Below are positions 47,858 through 60,300 of a DNA stretch of 64,000 nucleotides, piece after piece. The stretch's first letter is position 1; each line of letters starts with the position of its first letter. The stretch is from assembly GCA_033980235.1 (NCBI GenBank), contig CM067069.1, positions 21,572,650 through 21,636,649 of the forward strand. The letters run 5' to 3'. A program made the translations under genes and the position numbers. The notes beneath the pieces are model-generated. The model saw only the letters and a list, made by a program, of their open reading frames with translations. It was not told where the DNA came from and made no database searches. This stretch comes from Diadema setosum (lineage: Eukaryota; Echinodermata; Echinoidea; Diadematoida; Diadematidae).

Positions 47858-49349
47858 GATTATTTCTTATAGTTATTCATTAAAATCCCATGTCGTTCGT
47901 TGATGCTGGTATACTGGTCAGCGATCACCAGTCAATAAGATTTTTAGTCATCATATTTGCTTCTTTGTTAGAATTTTGATTGTTTGTCATCCATTTATTT
48001 CCATGGGTTTGAGTATGTGTTTGTGTGTGTGCATGCGTCTTAGTGTGTGATAATTTACACCCTTTTAGCATACTACCTGGATGAATCAAAATCTGCATCG
48101 ATATGATTGTATGTAAAGCTTAATTCAGATATTCTGTAGTATAAGGAAGAATGTTGGTAGGGAAGAAAACATGGAATCTTTTCAAGCTGACAGCTGAGAG
48201 AGTGATGTGGTTGAATGGATATGAGAAGGAATGAACAAATTGGTCAACTTCCAAATAATAGATCGGAACCGAAAAACAATGTCTTTTCTAAAGAGAAGAC
48301 TCGACACTCAAACGTCAAGCGTAGATTATTCTATTCAGGGATTGATTGTCATCTGATAATTACAACTACGGGAAATCTTATATTAATGAAGCAATTCTTA
48401 GAACATATTTATGCCATTGTTTTTGAGCCAGTATTTGGTTAACGCAAAGGAATGTTCCCACAAATATCAGAATAAATCTTTACACTGAATGTCGCGAACC
48501 ATCGACAATCTAAATTAAATCAATCATTATTATTCTATTGCAATCTCTGTCATTTTACAGTATGTCTGGGAGTCTTGGTAAGTGTTGTACACTGGGACTT
48601 ATTGCCAAAACATGCAGCTTCCTTTTAGGCTGCATTGTTTCTTCGTTTTGTTCTCTTCTATACTGTTTTGTTTCTTGTTTTATTCATATTTATGAGGTGC
48701 CGCTGGTGTTATGAGATTTCTCAAGCTCAAGCTTTCGACTGAGTCATTTGATTCTTGAATCCCCCCCCCCCCCCTTATCTCTCTCTCGCCTTGTTCTCTC
48801 GTCCTGTGTTTTCATTGGTTGATCGCATCGGGAGAAATCCTAATATCAAGCCACCCAGCAATATCTAACTCCAGAGGAGAACAATCTTATTGGAATCCAT
48901 TGCATTGGCTCACTAGAAATATAGATGAAGGAGAAAGACTCTGAAAGGCAAGGAGAAGTTCGATCTAGTTGAAAGAACATAAAAGATACAAACCAACAAA
49001 AGCATTCCTAGGGAATATGTACAATCTTCTTTACGCACTCGACTCCGTACTTCTTGTTTCTCGCAGTGATATGATGCTGCGCAGAAAGAGTGATATAGTT
49101 GCCCAATTGCAAATAAATGTTATTGTTTGGCCTGCTTGCATTGCTTGTCTCTAAATCGCAAGAATATATTACTGAGATTAGAAAAGTGCTGAAAGCTATA
49201 CAATAGAATGAGTAAATTATTGCATTGAAATAGAATACTTTATACAGTCAATTAGTTTCTTTAACAATGGCATAAATGAGCTTCTCGTTTTTCTGATTGT
49301 AATATGACTGTCTGTGCGTGTTTTTGTTTATTATACTTTAGATGTATAT
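47858..49349. other. intergenic DNA
   Basis: A poly-C tract lies at about 48761-48774. No gene or element is recognised. Confidence 0.45.
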
Positions 49350-49618
49350 ATCTACCCCCCTCTCTCTCTCTCTCTGTCTCTCTCTCTCTATATATATATA
49401 TATGTATGTGTGTGTGTGCATACATATATGTATGTATTTATATATATGAAAATAGAACAGAACACAAGCTCATGCTCTCAATACCAATAGTTTCAGCATA
49501 AGCTTGAGTTCTGTTTGATATTATCATACCAACAAGTGGACTACAATTTACTCAATTTGTATGGATATGTAAATATATTATAGATATATATACATACGCT
49601 AACGCACACACACACACG

Positions 49619-49664
<46 letters not shown>

Positions 49665-49927
49665 CATATGTGTGTATATCTGTGTGTGTTGTGTGTGTCA
49701 TGTGTATTATACATTCGTATGCACTACTGTATAAGCACCTGTGTGATTCCTGCAGTGTTATTACTCTCTGCACCACCCGTTTTTCTATTTCTATGTTCAT
49801 GAGATGATTGAATAAAGCATTTGCCTGATTTAAATTTCATGTCTTATCCTAACTTAAAAATCACCTCTACTACATCTTGATTCTTGTCTTAAACATTATG
49901 TTTCTCTCTCTCAGCGTCAAAATGTGT

Positions 49928-49975
<48 letters not shown>

Positions 49976-50026
49976 ACATTCCAATTTGAGAAACATGTTT
50001 TTATTTGGTGATAAACCTGGCTTTAA

Positions 50027-50076
<50 letters not shown>

Positions 50077-50130
50077 ACATTCCAATTTGAGAAACATGTT
50101 TTTATTTGGTGATAAACCTGGCTTTAAGTA
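49350..50130. repeat. compound microsatellite block with a 101-bp tandem duplication
   Basis: (TC)n(TA)n(TG)n at 49358-49420, (CA)n(AT)n at 49603-49662, (TG)n at 49680-49700, and (TA)n at 49937-49968 and 50029-50069. The stretch TACATTCCAATTTGAGAAAC through GGCTTTAAGTA is duplicated with a 101-bp period (ends at 50029 and 50130), each copy preceded by its own (TA)n run. ORFs here are repeat artefacts. Confidence 0.9.
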
Positions 50131-50331
50131 ATCACAAATTCGGGGATGATCTATTTGAATTATTCATTGATTCAGAATTTCATGGATCTTGACGACATTT
50201 AATGCTTAAATCATTGAACTCTTTTCCACGAAACAATGGTCTTTCGTAAAGATATCACGGTATTATCGTAAACTCTCATTTTATTTCCCTTTTTACCATT
50301 TAATGTGTCGTAATGTTGAAAGAGCGAGCCT

Positions 50332-50428
50332 TCAGTAGCACGGTGCCCCCAAATTCAATTCATTGACCGTCTTGTTCTGGCCTTCGGGGCCCATCATCAT
50401 GGCGCGTAGTTTCATCGGTATATAGCAG
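50332..50428 (-). CDS. possible terminal exon of an unrecognised minus-strand gene
   Basis: On the minus strand a consensus acceptor (GGAGTTTTCAG at 50429-50430) precedes 31 codons beginning CYIPMKLRAMMMGPEGQNKT and ending LGAPCY, then TGA at 50332-50334. A minus-strand AATAAA lies about 50 bp beyond the stop (50279-50284). Codons favour C/G at third positions, unlike the AT-rich flanks. I do not recognise the peptide, and no upstream exon was found, so this could equally be a conserved non-coding patch. Confidence 0.25.
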
Positions 50429-53400
50429 CTGAAAACTCCAGGAGAGATGAGTCTGTATGTGTGTGTCTGTCCGTGTGTGTGTGTGTGTGTTTGTTTGTGT
50501 AAGTGTCTGTGACAGTTATCCATACAAACAAATCAAGATATAGAAAAGAAAGAGAAGAGTAAATAACTTTATATGACTAGTGAGCATACTATTAAAAAGA
50601 GTTTTTATAATGCAGTTACACATACATCATTCCATTAATTATTTGTGAGTTGATACAAAGGATAAAACAAAGTTTGCAAACATGTGAGGATGAAGATTAG
50701 GAGGGAGATAATGAGGAAACAAGAAGTTTCCTAAGAGAAAAAAATTACATTCATTTGTTTTGTGTCACGGCATGCAGATATTGCATGAGGGGTTCGCTAA
50801 CCTTTGTGGCAAGTTCCAGTATTATTGCCCACACGAACGTCCGGCTGTGTCCACTGTCTCTTTTTTTTCATACCAACGTCTGTTCAAGTAGTTTGGTCAA
50901 AGGGCCCTGAGATCGAATTATAGGTATTGGTCCGTACTTGTGAGTGTCCGTGGACAAAGACATTGTAAGCAATTTGCTTCGTTTGATGTACCGGTCGTGT
51001 AATGATGAAACTGGCCTATGTCAGTAAGTAAGATTGGAGGAAAAAAAACGCTAAATTTTATTTCGTGAAGACGGCGCCGAAAAGCTCGAGTTGAATATTG
51101 CAATGTTTTCTGCGGTTATTCGATTTCATCCTAGTTATCTTGTCTACAATATGTAATAAGTTAGTTTTCTTTGTTTGAGCCACTTTTGTAGCTTTTTCCT
51201 GTTGCCACCATCTCGTCTAAAATTTGGCTGTGAAAAAGAGGAAGATTTAAAGTTGATTGCTGTACCTATCCACCGCTATGCCATGTAAAGGGCTATAATT
51301 CGTTGATGTCAATTTTCTTCCTCCTTCACTTTCCTGTTGATTCACTCGCAATTATCAAATTATGTAAGCTGGTTTGGCAAATTTTTCTCCACTCAGAATT
51401 TTCTGCTTGGTTTGGTTTGTTGGATACAGCATTCAGAGGTTTCTTTTGTCTTTCGTGGCAGGCGGATGAGCAAAATGTTTGCTTCGGAAGTTGGGCTCAA
51501 GAAGGGGCACCTCTGTTTGTTTTATTTTTTCTAACGTGCGATCTACAAAAGAACTCATGAAAAGAAGGAAAAAGCAAGAAATAGAAAAACTGAAGTGCGG
51601 GACGAAGTTAGAAGACAAGGCCGGAAGTTTTCCGAGAGGGGTTTTCACTTACCAAAGAAGGCCCACCGGAGAGGGTCATATTGTGACGTGCCAGAGTCTA
51701 CGCAGGTAGGCTTACATGTTTTATCCTGACAACGTGGCAGCCACTGCTCTACCAGAGGAACGTGTCATCATTATCACCCTATTATTATAGCATTGTCATA
51801 TTATATACCCTTAAGTCAAGAGGGACGTTGTGGACTAATCATCTTGTCTATATGGATGCGTTTATTGGCCTGAATAGAATCCTAGGCCCTCATCCAGATT
51901 TTGGCATTACGCACTACTGTGACCCCTAAAATGATTACTTTAGTGACATTCATTACGTAACAACGTCTGCCTAATATTCGAGAAACTGATAGAAAGTCAG
52001 GATGATTATCATATTATGAAAGAACGATTTCACATGGAATTCATAAACTGAGTACTCTTATGCACATTCAAAAAGTTGAGTTCATACCAACGTTTTCAAT
52101 GGTTGTTTTTATTTTAGAACTTAAAAAATGACACTATGTACCAATATCAATAGTAGTATTATACCACGCGGAAAATACTTTGTGGTTCAACGCCTGAACA
52201 CTAAATCAAACTCAGCAAGTTCCTTCTTTTCCTTTACATTGTGGTTATACTTCGTAGCCAAAGATAGCATTATTAGCTTAAAACGTTCTGTTCACTTAAA
52301 TCCACGTGTATCATGAGACTTTAATGACAAGTTGTTCGGTCTCTCAACGAATTCTTCGAAATCAGCTTAAAAAAATCTAAGGGGCTTAGATTCTCTCAAG
52401 TAGTCATTAAAATACATTTTACAGAATTTTAATACATAAAGACGGACAGCTAAAACCTCTTCGTCATTTTCACAATGCCATATGGGCTGCTGCTTTTTTT
52501 TTTTTTTTACATTAAATACTTTTGTAAAGTTTGCAACATTATGCTAGCTCTATTCTAGACGAGAAGTTCCATGTTCAGGTTGTTTTTACTCAATACAATG
52601 AAAGAAAAGAAGCAGAATGGTAGAAGTGTCGTCAAGACATGAGCTAAATCAAGCTATGCATTAAATTGGTAGTTTCACTTGCTTTCAACGAAGGAGTAAT
52701 ATAATATTATTAGCTGTCACAACCACACATACCAACTGATAAAGTGGTGATGTCATAACTTTACACCAGTTTCATATTCTGTAATAAATAAGAAACTTAA
52801 AGTCGGGTTTTTGATGGCAACTTAACAACTGCAAATGCATTCCCTAAATATCATTACAACTTGTAACCGCCCAGCAGTAACTTGATATGACTGATACACT
52901 GTGTTCTTCATGATATTATGAAAAAAAAAAAGACAAAGAAAAAAGTTCATTGAATACTTGTGCGGAGGTCAATGAAAAACTTGTACGGCAATGGCATCTG
53001 CACCTTACTAGTTTTTGATTTCTATAATGTGCTTGATACACAAAAATTACTTCATCCGTTTACTTGATTAATTTTCTCTAGTCATTAAAGTCAATAAACT
53101 GGAATGGAATTGCGTTTTTAACACGACTTTTGCATTTTGATATATGGGCTCATGTATGACTTAACATTCTCTAAGGTCTTCCCAAATACGAAATGATCTC
53201 CTTTTTGATGACGAATGATTTGAATAAAAAATTTAGTGCCTTTATCTGAGGTTTTTATCTCGGCCTCTCCGTGCTTCCGATTCATTCTGAACGTGGACTC
53301 ATAGGAGAAATGGAAACATAGGAAGATGCAGACGACTGATATTCCTAGTCTTAGTAATATTTCGTCATCGTCGTTTTCTTCTATGTTTCCCCAGATCTAG

Positions 53401-55119
53401 AAAATGAACCATCAGCGCATCATATTAACCTGTCAAACTTGATTAGGGTAGGGAGCCGGTGGAAATGGACGGTCTGACTGCCTATCGTTCACATAGCCTG
53501 ACCACAGCTGTATGTACGTTTGTTGAACTCAAGACATTCCAGACCACACAATTATCAGCATTATTGTAGGCCCTACTCTATCCCCTCTTTGTACCTCCCT
53601 TCCTATCCTCTTTTGTCAGGGGGAAAATACTAGATTTCAAGATTCTCCCACTTGCTCCAAGCGAAAGTAAATAAAGGCGTTCAATGCGTTGCAAGAAATC
53701 CTGGCTAGTTATATACCAGCAACAAAGCTTTGTCAATGAATTGGTACTGGTCCACGTGGCATCCAACATTCTTTCACACAAATTTTATTGTGACCATCTC
53801 ACATGCACATCATAGTTATGATAAAAACATGGCAGTCAGAGCGAAATAAATTCCAATCAGAATACTGCCAATATTGACACAAACAGAATGATTCCTGGAG
53901 TAACGGAAACCATAGCAGAGAGAAACAGAATAGAACAGACATCGTGGGCACTTATATTGTATCACTACCAATTCAGGCAGTCGTTACGATTTGAAGATCA
54001 TGCTTAAGAAACACTTACATATCTACCCTTGATACTATATTTCACCACCATATATCTTTCAGGTGAGTTTCTTCCGCTTTTGATGACTGCTTAGATCGTG
54101 TTCATCTCGAATTTTTTTGCACTGCTTTTAAACCCTTTGAACATTGACGGTGACATAATCGGATTCCCCGCCGCTGCCACACATTAGCTGCAGTTGGACA
54201 GCAAGTATAGGCCTACTCATTTCTCTAGTAAAGCCGATGTTGATTTTTATGCTGTTTGTATCCAGCTAGAATGTCGTCTTTCTTTTCTTTTAAACACTCT
54301 GTCCCTCGGATAGGACATTTAAAATGGAGGTCCCCTGTATGAGAGAGTATACAACTCATGCACGTAAAAGATCCCGCTTCATTATTTCATTCATGGCAAA
54401 GAGCAGGGTGTCTAACCCGATGAAGTGGTCTCACTTCACATCCAACTGGACCCCATGGAAGACCAGCTTAATGTAGCTGAATATGGGCTATCCAGCCATC
54501 TTCTCAGATGGAAATGAACAAATATTAGAATAATATAATTTTACTATGCATTTATTAGGATTGGTTTGGTTCAGTTTTATTTACACGCACATTTCTCTCC
54601 AGGGTAGAGTAGCCAATGGATACTTCTAGGAAAGTAGAAGACACAAGTCAATATTCAGGAATTGTCAGTTCCATACCAAAACTGACCATAATAGCGTAAG
54701 GAAAGTAGTGACATAGGAAAAATGAACTACAGGAGACCGCCATCACAAACAGGTCTTGACTTGGATGGGCCTGTGTATAAACTTATAGTTGTCATTTCAT
54801 ATGTATATAATCATTGATACGGAGATAAGTTTATATTTGTCTGAATTCAGATAATATTTGAAAATCTTACCTTAAAACACCAAAAATTTTAAAGATGTCA
54901 TTTCATTCATTTGTTAATTACATCACACATAAAATGTTGTAATATTGTTTGGGGCCATGCTGCGATGAAAAATATTTATTGCTTTCATAAATTACAGAAA
55001 TGTAGTATTCGTTAAATAAGCAATTCTACATATCTAGCTCCCTCCGAACCTTTGTTTCATAAGATAAAATTTAATCCGTTCAAGAATTAATCTCACTTGA
55101 GAGTGTAATTTATGTATTC
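50429..55119. other. intergenic DNA, no recognised gene
   Basis: A (TG)n run lies at 50457-50490 and poly-T tracts at 50860 and 52493-52508. A short match to the complement of the SINE 3' body (CCACTGCTCTACCAGAGG) lies at 51741-51758, probably a SINE remnant in minus orientation. 54295-54500 looks like an old interspersed repeat. Small ORFs in 51300-51710 have no motif. Confidence 0.4.
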
Positions 55120-55565
55120 AAATTCTGTAACAACATTCTTCCTGAAGTGTTTAAACTCTTTTCGCTCTAAATTGTTCCAATCATGATCATAACAGTAGGA
55201 ATGACTAAAATGTACATACCCCCATTGAACCGGATTTCACAAACATAATGTTCCATATTTTACAATAACCCTATTCTTTGGAATACCCTCCTCTCATCAA
55301 TCAAAAACAGTAAGACTTTAAGTCAATTTCTAGAAGGCTTTATGAAAATTCTGTTTTTCATGAAGTACCTAAAGTTTTGTGTATTAGTATGTAATGTTTT
55401 CACTTTCTTTGTTTCTCCTTTTATCTTATCTTCCACCTTTGTTTTATCATGTGAATTTGTTTGATTGCCCTTATTTGTAAGGGATCATGTATAGTTGGAA
55501 ATTGTATTTGCAATTTTGTAAGTGTTATTATGCCTTGAAATGGAAATAAAATGAATGAATGAATT
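55120..55565 (+). mobile_element. 5'-truncated CR1/L2-like LINE tail
   Basis: Frame-broken translation gives YVFKFCNNILPEVFKLF, then NCSNHDHNSRN in another frame. This is the hallmark F-x-NN-x-LP...H-x-HN-x-R end of CR1/L2/Rex-type reverse transcriptases. An AT-rich 3' UTR follows, and the copy ends in an (ATGA)n tail at about 55548-55565. It is dead, with frameshifts and stops. Confidence 0.7.
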
Positions 55566-58500
55566 ATAGGGTGGATAAACACTCGATAAGCACTTTTTTA
55601 TGTGTATGAGAAAAAAGAAGAACACAGCTTCAGCTGATCGGTAAACGTGTTTCAGAAGTCGGGTCCGCAAGCTCTGGTTCTGGGGTTCACGAGGTGACGA
55701 GCTTGATGTGTACAGATATTTATTTTTAAGTAAAATAGGTTGTGAAACAGTGAGGGAAGTTGATTTCTTGTGCACTTGTAAATGAATATGTCTATTTGGA
55801 AAATATAAATGTCTTGGAGCATTTAAGTGTTTGAACACTGAAAAAAAAAAAGACCCCCGAGTGTGAGATGATCATATAGAATTTGTAATGATTGCACGTT
55901 TACAGAGTACTTACAATTAGCTGAGTTCGTTAGTTTTACTGTTTCTCCAACACAATATTTAAACATGTAAATATGTAAAGCCCAAAATATGTAAAGACTA
56001 GGGATTGTTCAGATAGAAGATCTTTCATCTTGAAAAAAAATATGCAGGTGTTTCCTTGTGGAAACATTTGCTCGCTTAGATGAGAATCGATTTTAACATA
56101 AATTTATTATGACAAAGTTTATGGGTTGAGTGCTTTGATCGAGACGTAGTGTAATCGAAATAAAGATAGAACATTCAACTCATTGAAATAACGTCCGAAG
56201 ATAATTTTGAAATTTTTTTGGAGAGTAAGCTAATCAGCACCATCGAAATGAAACAAATTGTATCACCATCTTTGTTTTCATTACCATAATCATTATTATT
56301 ATAATCATTATTATTATCATATTTGTATTACTACATGAATTGTTATAATTATCATTATCATATTTGTATTACTACATGAATCGTTATAATTATCATTATC
56401 ATATTTGTATATGAATATAAATATCACATATTATTTGTTATTTGTCTATCAAACACAACATTTTTTTTTTACATACACACATGCGCACACATGTCATAGG
56501 GTGTCATAATTTTACAGAGAGTGTTTTGTGCTAGATACAGACTGAATGCAGCATTTTGTTATAGATGCAAGCAATGCATGATTCTACGAAACCTAAGGTT
56601 ACTGCACGTCAATTTCGCAACAGTTTGTCATAGACAAGCTGATAGCTAGTGCACTTTTTGAGTAAGTAAAAGTTCAGAGTCGTTACGCCGCTTGTTCATT
56701 GACACGTAAAGGGCCGCTTTCAATGTACACAATCAAAATCATATTAACCAAATTGTCGTAGAGATGCGATAATTTCTAAAGAACTTCAGAAAGGGCAAAA
56801 ATGATAACAACGGAAAGCCAGAGCGCCTTGAAACCACATCAAGCCTGGTATTGCGGCACCAGGCGTTAGTCAGCCAGCGCCAAAAGCACCGCATGCCCCT
56901 CTTGGTGGATTGGCCGAGAATCAAACGGCCTTCCCGGCAGGGCGGGTCATTGAAAAATGAAAAAACAAAAAAACAAAACAAGAACAAAAAATAAGGAAAA
57001 ATAAGAGGAAAAACAGTTTCGGAGACCGTTGGCTGCAGAGCTGATGCTATTACATAAATTTGGACTTTGTTGTTTCGATGCATGAACACGGTCGTTGGCG
57101 GATATTACAGATAAATCGAGAGGATGGGTATGTTGGGAAAGGGACGGCGTTTATAGGAGGTGTCCTGTGTAATATCTCCGCAGATGTACCAGTTCACAGT
57201 TGATTCTTTGGCCGGAGAGGCATAGTACATGTGACCCACGTGGAAACCCACTCCTCTAACCCAAGGCGCCAATATTGTAGCTCCAATCAATGATGGTGGA
57301 ATATGGCTGGAAGTGGCAGGTCCATCGTAAAACTAATGCGGGACTGCGACCAGACTAAAATCGAAAAACACTGCCTGGAGATGTTGTTTTAGAATTAAGA
57401 TATACTTTTGTTCTATTCGATAAACATGGTAGACGCAATATATTATTAGAAATAAAGCATAATTTGCAAACACACAACACACAGGCATTTTTCAAATATG
57501 AATATGTTTATGTGCATATTTATATGTCTGTATGATAGTGATAATGATTATGATAACAACATTAATGCAAAAATTATAAGCACTCATTCCTCAATGTGCG
57601 CACATTAGATTCTCTTCATAGCTTAAAAATGAGGTTATTACAAGTTGAGGACAGTCGATCACCGAGTATTTTTTTTTTCTGACGGTCAGTACCTCCCTGG
57701 AAAGCATTCTTTCGTGGCTAGTTTCAAACAGATGCCTTGTCACAGCTTGAAACGACAGCTCTACTCACATTAAACATCTCAATTTACCTTCAACTCGTTA
57801 TGCCGGTACAACATGACCGAGACAACTTATAGCCTTGTCTCCTTCTTTGAATTGATCGTAGAAAATTTGAGGTTATTCATGAAATACTTTTATTTCCAAT
57901 ATTATTGCACATAATGTCATCTTCATTGGAATATTCAAACTTTATTTTGTTGACTGTGGAACATAGTAACTTGTCTCTTTTTAAAAAGCCATCACTTTTC
58001 CTGACACACCTATCTAATCTAAATCAAACTATTTCATAATGATAAGATTATTCAACTTTTTTTCAGCTATTCTGGTTCTTCATCACCTGACTTTTCTTCG
58101 CAGGAATTTCAAATGGAATGAATTTGTTTCGCTCTTCAGTAATACTTCACATATCGCATACTGTGCTGTAAAGAGACCACATAAAAACGAGAGCCATGCA
58201 GTGTTCTCACCCTCGTTTTCATGTAATATATTTTGAAAAGAAGAGGGGAAAAAAACAACTTAGGAATTGACACAAAATTTGCCTGAAGTACTTTGACCCT
58301 GCTGTAGGAGACCAAAATATCCCCAATAACGCCAGGTTGGCCGTCTTGGATAATGCTGAGCGACAGCAAGTAATCGCAAAGGGAGGCAATAAAAAATGGC
58401 GGCCGGCGTAGGGAGGAGGAGAATAATATTGCAGGCAGTTTGTGCTTCTTTTTTTTTTCCTTTCTTTTTTACTGTTTGACCGATGTGGATCACCCTTGGC

Positions 58501-59589
58501 TGATTCCTTTCAAAAGTCTGATACAAACCATACCGAGCTGTTTTGTATGTTGTGAGACTTTATGTTGTTCACAAAGGACACACTGTATGTGTCTTCATGG
58601 CTTTGTGTAGGTGAACCTGGCCTGCAGATCACCAGGATGCTGCGGGTGTCGCGGGGAAGATTTTCTGACGAATGTTGAAGTCTTGTTTAGAGAAGATTAT
58701 TAAATGGATTTCCAGACACTTTGGGTCGTCTAGGACAGCCATCTCGCGTAGTCGTTATCACACCTTCGTGGATAGCATCATGTAGTCACCCTCCCTTTAG
58801 GATGGTGGTATACTGTTCAATATCAAATCAAGCAATCTATACTTTATACATGGAAAAAGGCAGAAAAAATAACAAACGGGTATGTGAATAGACTAATGAA
58901 AGAGAATACCCTCAGACCGGGTATCACCACATGCAATATACTTCATATGGCATTGAACATTAGAATGCACATAATTAATGTATTATAATAACGAGGAAGA
59001 ATGGTATCCACACGCCAAATCGTTCACTGTTCGCATCGTGACGAAGTGGTGTCACGGTATGATGGCGTTACATTAGAGTAAGGAAGTCACACATGTTCTC
59101 CCTCATTCTAGGCGTGATGTTTAAAACCAAACAAAATTTTATCCGTAATGTCGACAGTGACTTGTTGCTGCTGGTGTATTTTACTCCTTGAATTTGGTTT
59201 ACCATCGGTTGTGACAAAAAGGAGTATGAAGATACCAAAATAAACACACCGCGCAACAAATATTTTGTCGTCAGGCATCAGGGGTACAGTTTGTTAAGCT
59301 TCCTGTGCTGTGAAGGTGTTTCCCTTTGTTTTCCCATCTAGTGGCATTTTCTGTTAAATTAACAATGAGTCCAGATACTTGTGCTCGTGCATACCCTTGG
59401 CAGATTTACGTCGAGCAAAATGGTACACGTGTTGCTGTATAATACAGCTTCACGTATAAACATTTAACTCTTGAGCTGACCAGGCATTGCAAATGCGTGT
59501 ATAGCCTTCACTAAATTGCATGCAGTTAGCTATGTTCGAGGAAAGGGTGCATGCACACGTAACGGTTGTATCAAAGAGTGTTCTGGAAG
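55566..59589. other. intergenic DNA with a short tandem repeat and GC-richer islands
   Basis: An AT-rich repeat (unit about 41 bp, 2.6 copies, TTATCATATTTGTATTACTA) spans 56306-56416. The stretch 56780-57320 is GC-richer and partly open on the minus strand, with no recognised motif. 58560-58790 is similar. Confidence 0.4.
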
Positions 59590-59900
59590 ACGGTACATGT
59601 TACTCTGAAAGAAGGTCCTACCCACTCCAGTCGGGGTAACATTTGCGTTAAGACGGGCAATCCTCGTTCCGAGGGGCAACACACACATGCGGTCGTGCAT
59701 ACACGTTTTCCTGGCTCAATTTCGCCCAAAATTGGGCTATGATTAGATCAAAGACACGCCGCCGCCGAGCGTGACGAAGGGCCCGCGCATCTGATACGGC
59801 AGTATCCGTGGGCGGTGTTTTGGCGGGAAGTGCAATATTGATGCACAGACACCTCTGGGGTTTTCTCGCTCGGTCTTGATTAACGCATGTCAGTACAAAC
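59590..59900. promoter_or_regulatory. candidate CpG-rich regulatory module
   Basis: A GC/CpG-rich island in AT-rich DNA. Words matching known factor sites cluster here: a perfect CArG box CCAAAATTGG (59726-59735, SRF type), GATTAGATCAAAG (59741-59753, overlapping Otx-type GATTA and TCF/LEF ATCAAAG), and TTTTGGCGGGAA (59818-59829, E2F type). No adjacent exon was found. Function is inferred from motifs only. Confidence 0.3.
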
Positions 59901-60074
59901 GGCAGGACTGGTCAAAAATGAATGGGGTACCACTGGCTTATTGAATCGAAGTACTGGTCTGCGTTTTCGAAGGTTTACGTGTCAACGTGCACGCACTTCT
60001 AAAAACTCGACACACATCATGCTGCTGATTATGAAATAAATGCAATGATTGATAACTTGCCCTGAGTACAAAGA

Positions 60075-60300
60075 TAAAACCTTCAATTTCTTGGTGTGAC
60101 TACTGACAATGACCTAACGTGAAATTACCGTTTACGCTATGTAACAATCTACCTGTATCTTTGCAAGCATAGGAATTGTTTGTCCATTGATATTGACATT
60201 TCCCCTCATTCATATTCGATGTTTTATGATATGATCAACTATGTAGCTCCGATCTATTCATTGTCAGAGTGTAGTTACATTTCCTTTTTATACTCCAGTT
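60075..60300 (+). mobile_element. degenerate LINE reverse-transcriptase fragment
   Basis: FNF followed after a 1-nt shift by LGVTTDNDLT, a stop, and a further open stretch ending YDMINYVAPIYSLS. This matches the FLGV-x-D...LTW and LY...LI-x-P-x-L-x-Y pattern of CR1/L2 reverse transcriptases. It is strongly decayed. Confidence 0.5.

Noticed and set aside
54295..54500. Block containing GGAGGTCCCCTGTATGAGAG and GTAAAAGATCCC, reminiscent of interspersed repeats in marine invertebrates
   Set aside because: No ends, second copy or pol III boxes are seen in this window, so a family call would rest on memory alone.
57105..57290. 61-aa minus-strand frame with balanced codon use
   Set aside because: It looks protein-like but matches no family I recognise and has no clear splice sites. 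Conservation data would be needed.
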